Shown one piece after another: positions 1 to 11,865 of a DNA stretch of 64,000 nucleotides. Positions within the stretch are counted from its first letter, which is position 1. Every line of letters starts with the position of its first letter. The stretch spans positions 343,157 to 407,156 of the forward strand of contig VZTI01004615.1 of the NCBI GenBank assembly GCA_013397865.1, given 5' to 3'. Source of the DNA: Struthidea cinerea (lineage: Eukaryota > Chordata > Aves > Passeriformes > Corcoracidae). The notes beneath the pieces were generated by a model that was not told the DNA's origin, made no database searches, and saw only the letters and a program-made list of their open reading frames with translations. Made by a program: the position numbers and the translations under genes.

Positions 1-1534
1 AAATCTACTGGTGATGTTCAGTCTTGACATAGTTTTCTCAGACTTATTTAACATGAGGGGAAAGGACATAATTTTTCTTTTCTTTATACTTTTCAGTCTT
101 TCAGATTTCAGTTTCACAAAGTTGCTAAAATACTGTGGCCTTTCCACTGAGCAAAAGTGAAGTATGTCAGTTTTTGCAAAAACTTCTAAGTGGTTTGATT
201 TTGTCATATTAGGTAGCCCAAAGTTATATCAAAATGCAAAGAAATTTGTACAGATCAGTATTACTTAATGTGTACACCAGCTTTAGCTGACAAAACAAAA
301 ACACAGTATTATAAGAATTTTCTTGCATTTGGTGTTGCCCTACTCACTTCATCTACTATGCACGTTGCAAGCCAACTTAATGACTGTACTGGCAATACCT
401 GAATAAATTTCTCTTTCTTAAATGTTTTAACTGTTCAAACCATTCCTGCTCACATCCTTGCAGTAATTATTTGTTATGTGCCGTGTCTGTAATTTTTTTT
501 ATAATAAGTGTTGCCCTCAGAGATTTAAAGGAAGAAATTTGTTTTGTTTTGTTTTTTGTTTTTTTGTTTTTTTTTTTTTTTTGTGACAGTGGTAGTTCAG
601 TATTTGGCTTGCATTACAGGGCCTTACATATTTGGCAATGTAAGTTCTTGGTTTGTGCCAGATAACGTTAATTAGTGGGACAACTCATAGGACCGTAGAA
701 CAGAATGAATACACAAATCTTACCCATATTGATTAATGCCACGCACAGAATGCTTCGTAGATATATGCAATGTATTATTTGAAGGGCAAAATAAATTCTT
801 TGACTAGAGTGACTGATGTTTTGTGGAAAAACTCTTGAGCCCAGAATTTTTCCTCAGTTTTGAAAACACTATTTTCCTAAAAAGGCATGTATTCATCTCA
901 TTGGAAAATATTGATTTTTGTATAAAATTCCCGCTGAAACAATATATCTAAACAACATTAAACTTAAAAATGTTGGAAAATTTCAGAATTAAAGTGATGG
1001 TCACTTTTCAGTCCAACCACGTTTTTTTCATCTTTTGATAGCCATGTATTGATTAAGAAAGGGAGACAAATAAAAGTCCTGTGTGTTGCAGATGTATCCT
1101 ATTTGCAGGCAATGAATGCTAGTTATAACTACCCTTTTGAAACAGGAGGAGCTTAGGCTTCAGTTGCTTTGTGTCTTCTTATATCCTTAATTTAAACTTA
1201 TTCCTTTTTTAATTGCCATATTCTTGAGCAATATTCTTCAGTAATGAGGGGTGGATCTCAGATCTCTTTTTGAGGATACAGAGAGCACTAAGCCACAGGA
1301 GCATATGTGGGTTATAAAGCATCAGATCTTGTAATTAAATATTTATATTTCCAAAAGAAGCAAATACGAACTGAAATTTCAGTCATTCTTTGTTCTGTTG
1401 ATGTCATGATGATTTTTTGCCTTTTCTTTTATACTCCTTTTATATACCTTTTTATAGCTTTTGTATTCTTGGTGGTTTTTAGCCTACATTCTTAGACTTA
1501 TTTGTCAAGCTAGGAGACTAAACATCTTAGAAGC
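1..1534. other. AT-rich noncoding DNA, no gene seen
   Basis: No open frame here resembles a known protein. The short frames near 471-665 and 1307-1495 read through T-rich sequence and give hydrophobic, Phe/Leu-rich strings typical of chance translation. A T-rich low-complexity tract lies at 541-582. I see no repeat family that I can name. Confidence 0.6.
541..582. repeat. T-rich low-complexity tract (TTTTG/poly-T)
   Basis: This is a run of T interrupted by single G residues that ends in about 17 T. It could be a microsatellite-like expansion or the reverse complement of a poly(A) tail. The flank shows no retroposon body that I recognise. Confidence 0.85.
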
Positions 1535-1855
1535 TTCATAGTTAGGGATCAGTGTGCCCCAGACCCCAAGGTCCAGAACACATTTTGTAAACTAAGATAG
1601 AGCCATGCAGGGGAAGGTTCCTTGGGGAGGGGGGGGTCACTCAAGCCTCTCATTGGGGAATTTTTGACAGATATGCTAACTAGTAAGACCTATAATGATA
1701 TACCAGGTCTGTTGTGTGTGTGCATTGTGGTGTGTATTTCAGCGCCTTCCATCTGGATGTAGTGCACCTAAGGATCCTTAAAATAAATATAAATGTAAAA
1801 TCCCTTTTTCCCTTCTAACCGTGTTTGCCTCTTGATTTTAAGACCAGGAAAAGGC
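1535..1855 (+). mobile_element. Probable old LTR-like relic (solo LTR), family not named
   Basis: The block is richer in GC than its neighbours. In order it shows a segment rich in CCCCAG and CCAAGG, a G-rich run (1624-1636), a GT-rich stretch (1709-1735) and a polyadenylation hexamer AATAAA at 1782-1787. The hexamer is followed by a T/C-rich stretch and an end near GGCATCA. That order resembles the U3/R/U5 arrangement of a bird endogenous-retrovirus LTR read on the plus strand. I see no internal retroviral coding sequence beside it, so it would be a solo copy. The boundaries are approximate, and the call rests on overall look and composition rather than a confirmed match. Confidence 0.4.
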
Positions 1856-2544
1856 ATCACTGTCACTTAGGAACTTGTGAATATCTGACTTGGCCAGAAT
1901 CAGACTTACTGATTCATTTTTGACCACTATTACTTTTAGCAGTTCCTTTTTGCTATTTTTCCCATCATACAAAGCTATTAAGGCTGTTTTGGTCATCGCT
2001 TTCACTTCCTTGCTTCAAAGTTCAATAGAAAGATAAGTGAAAATGCAGCCAAGACAGCTCTGTTCTGGTATCAGTGCCACGGGAAAAAAAAATCACTATT
2101 CAGATTACACAGTCCTTGACTGAGGTTTACTTTCAGAAGACAGGAATTGTGAAACCTGTAGTTACCAATTATTTAGTCCTATATCTAAATACTTTTTTCA
2201 AAAGGCTAAGAAAAGATAAACAGACTAACAACAACAACAAAAAATCGTACTCTAGCAGTTTCTTAGCAGAGAAATCTGATTAACATGCATTTCAGTGTCA
2301 ACTACTTTTACTTTTACAAAGGTAGGAGTAAGGATAGGCAGGTCCTTTCAATAGAAGCTGTCAGTCTTGATGTGATGGTATAAACTTTGCTTATTTAACA
2401 GATGGACACTTGGGTTAAAAGTTTTGCAGGTGGGAACTTGAATTCATAGTCATGAACTTCAAAAAAGGATTTTAGACAAACAGCTTATTCTATATTTTGT
2501 AATTTAAAAAAAAAAAAAATGAAACTATTATATCCTTTGTTTAA
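1856..2544. other. Noncoding DNA with short A-rich runs, no gene seen
   Basis: The stretch holds a short ACA repeat (about 2227-2242) and an A run (about 2506-2519). The frame at 2074-2283 reads through these and is not protein-like. The A run lies about 25 bases before the CR1 fragment at 2545 and may belong to an older insertion, but I cannot show it. Confidence 0.55.
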
Positions 2545-2620
2545 GACCCCAGAGCTGGATGCAGCACTCCAGGGGGGGGTCTCACAAGATTGGAGTAGAG
2601 GAGCAGAATCACCTCCCTCA
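2545..2620 (-). mobile_element. CR1 LINE fragment, minus strand
   Basis: The plus-strand text follows the familiar antisense CR1 3' region: 'agctggatgcagcactcc', then 'tctcacaag', then 'agtagaggagcagaatcac'. The element therefore lies on the minus strand. A homopolymer of eight G has grown inside it (2572-2579). The copy is cut at 2620, where a second CR1 piece of opposite orientation begins without a spacer. Confidence 0.8.
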
Positions 2621-2772
2621 GTGAGGAGAGGCTGAGAGAATTGGGATTGTTCACCCTGGAAAAGAGAAGCCTTTGGGGTGACCTAATTGCAGTCTTCCAC
2701 CACCTGAAGGGAACTTATAGGAAAGATGGCATAAGACTATTTTCAAGAGCACATAGTAATAGGACAAGTACA
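2621..2772 (+). mobile_element. CR1 LINE fragment, plus strand
   Basis: The stretch reads as the sense strand of the CR1 3' coding end: 'gaggagaggctgagagaatt', then 'ttcaccctggaaaagagaag', then 'cacctgaagggaacttatag', then a segment ending in 'taggacaag'. The open frame at 2641-3021 begins inside this remnant and runs on into unrelated DNA, so it should not be read as a gene. No CR1 3' tail is present, so both ends are truncated. Confidence 0.85.
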
Positions 2773-3645
2773 TTTCCATTTTTTCTTTTATTTGCACCTC
2801 TCATTCACAGATACAAGCTGTCAGAAAGAGAAGTTGAAATTCTTTGTAAAAATATGTGTATAACCTTTCACAGTTATTTAACATTCATAATTATGAGATT
2901 AATGTTCACCATCCACAGACTTCTGCAACTGAATAATGCAGTCACTAATATATTTTGCCTTTCAGAAGTACAAAATCTAAGACTACTATCAAGGTGTGAA
3001 AATTTCTCAAATAAACTTTAAAAAATGGTAGAAAAACCCAATGCCTACAGTTTTCCAATAGAAGAACTATAGGGGGGACTTCTATGGCATTATCAGATTC
3101 TGCATGTGGCCCTTCAGTGTTAAAAGGAAGGTAATGATATCTTTAACTGCCTGTCTGTTTGTCACTATCCATCAGCAAGGTAAGATAAAATAAGTTTTCT
3201 CTTATGTCTTTATATTACTGCTAAAAGGAAAATACAAAAAGCAAAATTATTTTGCCAAGGAACATTCTATTTGCAAAAAGTGCAAAATACTTTGGGTGTT
3301 CTGGAAGTATTCAGTATTGAAGCCAACTGCATTCCATTAGTGACATCATAACTGTATCTTTCCTAATGCCCAGGTGAAATTTCCTCAGACTCTTATGCCA
3401 AGGATCTTGAAACTGGTTAAGTAGAGCTGCTCCAGCATCTTTCTTTGATGCTGACTGCACAGTCTATTTACTCATTCCATGCTTATCTTTCTTTTGCAGT
3501 CTAATTGAAAGAAATTGGATTACTTGGCTCTTTCTTTTCAGAAGGTGCTTGCTCTGAGCACATGCTTCAAGACACTGACATTTTCCTGTATTATGTTTAC
3601 TATGGGAATCACCTCCTAAGTTAAAATACCTCATTATAATTATGC

Positions 3646-3680
3646 TCTGAGACAAAGTTTGTCTGAGACAAAGTTGTCTG
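3646..3680. repeat. Short tandem repeat, about 15-bp unit
   Basis: The motif CTGAGACAAAGTT(T)GT occurs twice in a row and is followed by a partial third copy, GTCTGACAAG. It is a local slippage-type duplication with no evident function. Confidence 0.75.
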
Positions 3681-6600
3681 ACAAGCTGGTAGAATTGAAA
3701 ATAAGTTTTCAGAAACAGCATTTGTTTCGGTCTTGAACAGAAACAACAACCTCACAATCTAGCAATATGTCAAGAGCAACTTTTCTGGGTTTAGCTTGAT
3801 TATGCACCTCAATTACAGAATTTGAGTAAAAAGTTAAGTAGCAGCTGCAGACCAGGGACCCTTTTAGAATGGGAAAAATTACAATGTTATTAGTTTCTGT
3901 ATGACAGGAGAGATCATCTGTCCTGAGGAAGAAATTAGATTAGGTGGAAAGTCTAAAATTATGAAACAAGCATTTCTAATTACTTGATCTTCTTTTTCTT
4001 GCTTAAAATTCAACTCAGCTACGAATTCCAACTACCAGGACATTAAGAAGGTGTTTCCCTGAACTTCAGTTAAGATCAGAACTGAGAAGTCAAACCTCAG
4101 ATTTTTAGTGAAAAGTATTGTCCCATTGATAACTAGGCATTGATACCCTTTACTAGTTTTTTTTTAATCCCAGTTCATTTAGATATGTAGTAGTTATATA
4201 TGTTAATCTTCAACAAAATTATTCAATATAGTATGTTCCATTTTCTTTCTTCATGCATATTGATTCTGAAAATGATTTTAGTAAGATCAGGAATTGTTTG
4301 AGTGTTAGGAGAAAGCCTTGTTCCAAGACAGGATCTCCTTTCATTATTATCTCTGTTTTCATTGTGAGGAAATAAATTTCAGCATGCCGAATGCAACAAC
4401 TTAAGTCTAGAAAAACCATAGTTTTCTTTTGCCCTTCTGTCAGTTTACAGGAGGAATATAATTTATTTTCAGACCTTACGATAGAAAGAGACCTCCTATG
4501 AACAAAACTACTTTTTAGACTTGTGAGAGAAGCTCAAAAAGATTTCTAATATATAGCTAGAGTCTTAGATACCAGTACCATTCATTCGAGGATAATACCA
4601 AACAAAATAGTGCTTTTAACAGTCTTAGTAGGTGAAACCAAGTTCCTGATCCTTGATAGCATTGTAATGACTTTGCTACTTACAAAAATTGATCCAATAG
4701 CAAATTTAAATAAATAAGTAAAACAGTCCTTGGTGATTAGCTATGACACCTTTTGAGAAAAACACTTCAACAATTTTGCAATTGTAATGTTCATGTTAAG
4801 CCAAATCTCATGACATTATTTGCTAATCTTATTTGTGTTTTTCAAGTTTTAAAAGATTTAAACAAATTCACACAAGTCCTTTTGCCTCTTGAAATAAAGG
4901 CTACTTCAGATAAAAATTAAGCCAAAAACATTGATTGCCATAACACTCCACCTCTTCAAACAAATTGGAGGGGTTTAGTTTTGGTTTTGAAGAAAATGTA
5001 AAAATTTAATTCAAAATATATCAAAAAATAATAATTCAAGGAATTTCATTAAAATAAAAAGAGAGGGAGACAACAGCTGTATGTTGTAGGTTTTTTAAAG
5101 TAAAGATATAATATAATTAAAGGAGTTTTTGTTCATGAAAATTGGGGGGGGCATAATTTTCCAGTTGACTATAGTACTCATGAGGGCAATAATTTCATTA
5201 AAAAAAAATATTAAATCCAGTTTCAGTTTTCAGTTCAGATTTCTAGAAACCATTTTTCTTATGAAAGGTTTGGCTAAATGTCAGTACATATACAATCACT
5301 TTTTAATTTTTTTTCCTCTCACTGCTTGCAAACATCTAAACATGATCAGAAAGAAACATTTAATTTTTACTAATAAATTCTACAAACAATTTAAATTTAA
5401 GTACTTACATTAGAGAATTTATTTAATGATTTAGAGAAGAGCATTTTCATTTATGTATAGTGACATTAGTAGGGTTTTGTTTAATTAATTTTGCTTTCTC
5501 CATTGACTGATTGTACTTCAGCAAGATAAAATGAAAGCCTGTGTCCCTGAAAAGAGTAAATAAAGAAATTACACTGATGTTTTAGTTTAGATCAAGACTA
5601 TAATTTTGAAGTGAGTCCCCTAATTATTCTCACTCATCACACACATACATTCATACCACAGAGTGTCAGCTGTTTCCATTCTGGGTGAAAATGAGGCCAA
5701 ACACAGAAAAGAAATACTTCTAGTATTCTCTAACAGTTAAAATTGCTTCAATCCAGGGCTGCAGACCAGCACTTACCAAGACCAAAGCCTCATATAGTGT
5801 GGACACTGCATCTTCAGTATTTCTTGTTTGCATCTGAAGGCCAGCATCCGCTGAGATGCACTCCTTACTAGTATACACACTCTAAATGCTTCAGGTAAGA
5901 AGCTGACAGGGAAAGAACAGAATGTCCACTCAAAGTGTTATTAGTTCAAATGGAAATAAATTTAAAATCCTTTCCATGCTTTCTATTAAGACTTAACATT
6001 TCAATGCAAGCAAAATGAAAGGAATATTGCTGGGGGCTTTTAAAAGGATCTGGTACTACTATATTCTGTCATCTGACCTTGAATGTATTTGGAATCATAC
6101 TTTTCAAAGACATGTTTGCTTATTCTGTCCTGTAGCAGAAGCAGGCTTTACTTTTAATCTGCCTTTTTATCAAGAAATTCAAGTTCCTATGCCTCTTTCA
6201 TGGCAGAATCATGTTGTTCAACAACACTGGAAAATTACTTAATATTTCTTAGGTGTTACTATTCTTTTTTTTTTCTTCATACAGGTTACTAATATATTTA
6301 GTACCTTTCATGGATTTCATTCTGTTTGAAATACAAAACAATAAACAGAGTACAAGATCAGTTTGAACTGTAAAAAAACCCCAAGCAATATCCCCCCAAA
6401 GTACATCATGTAGGGCAAAGAGACGCAAAGAAAAACTATATGTATTCTATTCATATCTAGGCTTAAAGTGTTCAAATTTTTGTAAGTTCCAGACATCCTA
6501 GTTATTGATATTTCCTGAGGTAAAGAAAAGAGAAACAGGTTATACTTCAGTAATATACTTTCCCTACTGGTTTGCTTGAGATTCATATCCATCTCTTCTT

Positions 6601-8036
6601 ATCAGCCTGAGCAATATTTTTTCCTTCTGAAGAAGCCTGTAGTGGTTTCAGCATTACTCTCTTGTAGGCTTGCTCAGAAATGGGACTTCCAAATAAAGAG
6701 ATTCTCTTCTTTTATAAATCTTTTCCTCTATAAGTATTATTATTGCTGTCTTCTCTTTGTTTGCCTTCTATTTAATTTAATCACATCCTTTTACTTACGT
6801 GTGGACAGACAGTCTGCACAATAATCAGGTAACTTGTAGGTGATGTGTGTATTGAAACAGAATGCCTCTCTTTCCTGTTTCCTCCCCTCTGTTTCCATTT
6901 AGTGTCTTTCCTTACACTGGGGCTGAATAGCAATTTCAATAATTGGAAAAGTGTTCTACTATTAGATAATAGGAGTGACACATGTAAAAGTCCTTAAACT
7001 GCTACTGTGAAGGATATAAAGCACATATAAATATTCTAACCTGCACAGGAATAACAGAAATTAGCAGGTAAAGGATAGCCAGGGCAACATGTTGCAGACT
7101 AAGCAGTGATATATCCCCTTTTGTGGCTGTTGGGAAATGTTTTAGCAACAGAGTGGCAATATATATACAACTAAGATATATTCTTTTATTATTGTTCCCT
7201 GTTTTCTTCAGCTTCATATACTCTTCCCCTTCCGGAGTAGCCGTACTTAGTGTTCTGGTTCAGTAAGGCATTTCAGCAGTTGCCCACATACAAATATTTG
7301 AGTTACCCCCTGAAGACACCTTGCTGATGAAACGTGGTGAATTAGGACCTGAGTGATTGCACACGCAAATTGTAATTGGTATCAACAGCAATGATGGGAA
7401 TCTGTCTGGGTAGCCATCTGGTTTGTCTATGCCTGAGAACTCCTTCTGATTATTGTGCACATTTTATAAACGCAGACAAGGATAGGATAACAAAATATTA
7501 AGTAAGAAATATTAATTCCAAAATTATTGTGTCCTAAATTTGTATTCTGAAAAATACGTAAATCAGTACAACCCTTAGTATAAAGGTAAGTTACAAATAT
7601 TTCCTGGGCATCAACAAGCGACAGTACATTAAAACAAGTTATAACATGTATCAAACGAAATATTATTGACACGAAGCAAAGGGTCTAAACTCCAAGGCTT
7701 TTGAAAGGGTTTCAAAGACTTAGTTGAATCAGAAAAGATTTGTAGAGGAACATGTGAACTGGCAGAGAAAATGCTTGCAATTAAGCAAATTTGGAAGAAA
7801 ACACCTGAAAAACTAATCTCAACTCCTATAAATTACATATTTCGTGCTGTTACCTTGCTGAGATGAGGAATGTCTGGATGGTACATTGAGGTAGGAGGTA
7901 TGAAACAATTTACAAACACATGCTGCCTTCAAATTATAGCACTCTTCTAAGTAATTATTTGCACATTGTCTCTGTCAGTATTGATTACACTAAATACGTC
8001 ATTAAAAGACTGTATTTTCTGAGAAGGAGAAGAACA

Positions 8037-8130
8037 TGGCTCAGTGGATAAGATTTTCATCTCTAGAAACAGACATTCATTGAGAGAACATTTGGAAATG
8101 AATACTAATTTTTTGGACTTGAGTTCAAAT
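8037..8130 (+). other. tRNA-promoter-like A-box/B-box pair, possible old SINE
   Basis: TGGCTCAGTGGA at 8037-8048 is very close to a tRNA A box (D-arm). GAGTTCAAAT at 8121-8130 resembles a B box (T-arm). The spacing of about 75 bases is longer than in a plain tRNA gene, and no acceptor stem is evident, so this is not a functional tRNA. It may be the head of a decayed tRNA-derived SINE, or chance. Confidence 0.2.
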
Positions 8131-11100
8131 TTAACTATAGTGTAAAATCCCTACACAGTTAAAATGATTGGCTAGCAGGTTTTTGCAATGACTATGAGGT
8201 TATGATGTAAATAAGAAGTACAGAAATAGATGACACACTGATTAACTGTATATCTCTGAGAGATTAAGAAAAGGAAATAGTGTTCACAGAACTGGTGACC
8301 TGTAAAGTCCATTTTTAAGCATGCCGTTTTATTTTCTGTGCAATTATTTGTCCCTAATGTAACATCTGACATGAACGCTCAGCCCTTTTCCCTATTAACT
8401 GACTAAATTTAATGTAAGTTATTTCACAGAATTCAGAGAAGTTAAAATTTAACCTCTAGGAAATTAGAAACTAATTATTCAAAATGTCCATCAGGATAGT
8501 AGTAATTAGTTGTATTTTAGATTTCAAAAAGAATAATAACATTCTCCAATTGTTTTCGTCTAACCACTGACCCTTGTTTTCAACATGAAACAAAGCCAAT
8601 TTTGAAGACCATTGTTTTGGTCATAGGGATCAATGTCTACTGAGCTTGTAAACCTCCTGAATGAATGAAAATTTGGGACCAATCTTGCGCATTGCATGTA
8701 GGAAGTACCTCACATTACATATAGTTAGTACACCACAAAGAAAAAAGGATGAACATATTGTTTCCTATAAATAATATTCTTCCAATGTTCAGAAAAGTAA
8801 TCCACCTCCTTAGAAATACTCTATTTTAAGAAAGCGGCATTGATGTGAATTCAGGCCTCATTCCTCTAGAAAGGCGCTCATTTTTTATTAATTTTAGTGC
8901 TACTAAAAGTACATATTAACAAACATTGATACTAATAAGTGGGCACTTATACTCTGTGGTGCATTAGGTTATCTGAATGCTGGGTACGTAGTCTGTCCCT
9001 GTGCATAAACCCAAGTCTGTGTTGACATCTGAATGGAACCCGCCCACCTGTGTGCCTCTAAAGAAGGTTCTTGGTTATACCAGAAAAGTTCAACAGATAA
9101 CTTGACTGGTTTTAGACTGGCAAGAAGATCTGCCTTAAAATGTAGACACTGCCATAAAATTCAGAGATTCTTGAAATTCCTATACATGCATCTTAACTCG
9201 TGTGAAAGATATATTTAATATTATATGGAACATGGTCTTTTGTCCTCATAGATCTGCACTTTGGGAGAGGCAGAGGTTATAAATATGCTTCAACCACTGC
9301 TTCTTTTGGGCTTCCCACTCACTTAAATGACATTAGTTACAAGCTATTTTTCTAACTACTTCAGAGAATAATTCCTTGAAGTTGTCCTGCAAGACTGTAC
9401 AATTGCAGCTCAAGAATACCCTAGGAACAAAGTTGATTGGACAAACTCCAAGGAACAGCAGAAACAGAGAATTACTTGAAAGTGAAGTCTTTACCAGAAA
9501 TAGACTTAGATACTTCTAAAAAGAAAATTCTGCACGGTGTGATAGAGCTCATCTGTTTGCTGATTTTAAAATGTATACTTTTATATTAATTAAAAGTTGA
9601 AATCCAAATTATTTATTCAACTTCTTGGTAATTTATGATTTGAACCAGCAGTTATTTTAAGCTACATTTTACATGGAATTTTCACTTTTATTCTGTTCTT
9701 CTGTGCTAATTAAAGAAAAGGATAAAGCAACTGCTGACCAGTTATTAAAAATAAACATGAAGATGAAGACAAAACAATGCATCATCCTTTTTGAAGATGG
9801 AATAATTATATTTTGCTATGGTTGTCTCAATTCACATTATTTCTTGTTAGCCCTCAGGAGTAAACAAGTATTGGCAAGTTAGAATTTAATGATAAATACA
9901 TATTACAGCTGAACACTTCTTAAATGAAACACCATTTCTTAGTAATTTCTAAACACGTATTTAATATTTATTCATCAATATTTGGTAAGTAATTCAATTT
10001 TCTTAATTAATATGACTCATATTACACAACAGGAACCAACATGCATGTGATAGAATAAAACAAATCTGTTTTAAAGTTGTTGCCTAATGGTAATTAACAA
10101 GCAATTTGTTAAACTCCTCTTTCATGTGCATTTTCTTTTGATGAAGAAAATGGATGGCAATGAACAGCACGGGAAATTACCTGATTCTGAGTTGATTAGC
10201 AATTTAATCGCATATATATTGGCTGGTGTCATTTATAAGACAGGTAATGGTCAAAGTGACCTCCCTCTAACCCTTATGTCCTCTTGATTATAGATACCAA
10301 ATCTCTCTCAGCACTTGGGCATCTGACTGTGACAGAAACAAATACTGTAGGTGCATGTACTCGATCAAAACTGAAATCTCACCTAGAGACATGTCCACTG
10401 CTTCTAAATTGATTAAAGCTGATATGTGGCACCTCTTCAAGAGATCTTTATGCTACCTTATTTTTCTTGACTAAAACTGAGGAGTAAAACAAAATTTTTC
10501 AGTTCAGTTGCATATTCACATCTATTCTCCCAGAATAATATTTTGTAGCATTTCCAAATGTTACCAAAATATAATAAAATTTTCATTCTGCACACATAAA
10601 GCCCAGTCTTCCTAATGTTTCTTTATAAAAAGCTTCAGGTTTCATCGCTTTCTGTGAAGAATGCACATTTTCTTCCCGATTTTGATTACTAGTATTAAGA
10701 GACTAATTCTTCACAGTTATTTCTTCATTGCTATTGTCAGAATCTTCAAAAGTCTCTGTATCAATCAACTGCAGCTGAAAAAAACTCCTTTATTATTTTA
10801 AACTCCCACTGACATGACTAGACTACCTACATGACTTACCACCAGGAATGGCTATCACAGTGTTTATCTCATAAAAACTAAGTGCTTAAGTGTCTCACTT
10901 TGATAGAATGTAGAGCTGATTCCATCCACACCAGGAGTAATTCAAAATCTCTTTGATAATTTGTTGCACACGTGACAAGAAGTCTAAAAAGCAATAAACT
11001 TACAATACTACATATTAATTAAGAAGATATGTATTAATGTCCATGTTAGTTGTATTTAGCTGTGATGACTTTTCCAGTATGATAGAAGTCAAGAGACAAT

Positions 11101-11649
11101 GTGTGATAAAAATATAAGATGAAAATATCATGCAGTATAAAAAGTCTGTTTACTTTGATATACTTGAATCTGATGGTAGCCAATGACACTAAAGGAAGAT
11201 AATATGCACATCACAAGTGCATAGTAATGTTTTTTTGGGTTTTTCTTATTTTCTCTTTCCATTTATAGCAATTTGGGGGTTAGGGATTTTTTCTGGACTC
11301 ACAAATGGTTCTTTTAATGTTTAGCACCTTTCAGTAAACTTGTACTTCCTAAAATTGTCTAGTAACTTTTTGAATTCAAGATTGCTTTGGGCAACCATAA
11401 TGCTCTGCAACAGTGTTTTATATTATTGAGTTGTACAGAGTATTCCATTTGATTTATTTAAATTTGTTACAATTTTTAAAAGCAGTTCTATCTTTTAATT
11501 TAAATTTGTTTGACTTTCTGCCTGCTCTTTTTATCACTGAGCTAGTATTTTCAGTTACATCTCCTTAGAAATTCTTAGATCTCTTTCTGGAAAAGTAAGA
11601 GATAATTTCAAGGGCATCATTTTGTACAGATTTTTTTAGGGTTGCTTGC

Positions 11650-11865
11650 TTACATGTGAATCATTTTACAGCTATTCATACTGAATTTTATCTGCCAGCT
11701 TACTGCCCATCATGAGACACTCCTGTACCTTTTCACAACTTTTTTTTTTCACTGTTCTGTAATACCTTGCATACATGTTAAAATCTGTCACCTCATTAAT
11801 TTTGCCATTTTCTAAACGACTTATGAATATGCTGAACGTCAGTTCTGTTAGCAGATCCTATATTT
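11650..11865 (-). mobile_element. Ancient CR1/L3-type LINE fragment, minus strand
   Basis: The plus-strand text follows the antisense reverse-transcriptase region of an old amniote LINE of the CR1/L3 group. 'ctgaattttatctgccagct' is followed by 'tactgcccatcatgaga', 'tcacctcattaattttgcca' and 'cttatgaatatgctgaac'. It is far more diverged than the other CR1 copies in the window and contains a T-run expansion (11740-11749). The coding potential is lost. The ends fade out, so the limits are approximate. Confidence 0.6.

Larger units (their letters stand above)
2773..11649. other. Long AT-rich noncoding stretch, no gene seen
   Basis: I found no convincing exon, RNA gene or recognisable transposon here. 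The open frames are short (61-94 codons), low in complexity and match nothing I know. Small features are a 15-bp tandem repeat (3646-3680), a G8 run (5144-5151) and a tRNA-promoter-like motif pair (8037-8130). The stretch could be intronic or intergenic. Confidence 0.55.

Noticed and set aside
2641..3021. 126-codon plus-strand frame
   Set aside because: Its first 45 codons are a CR1 fragment and the rest runs into unrelated AT-rich DNA, so it is not a gene.
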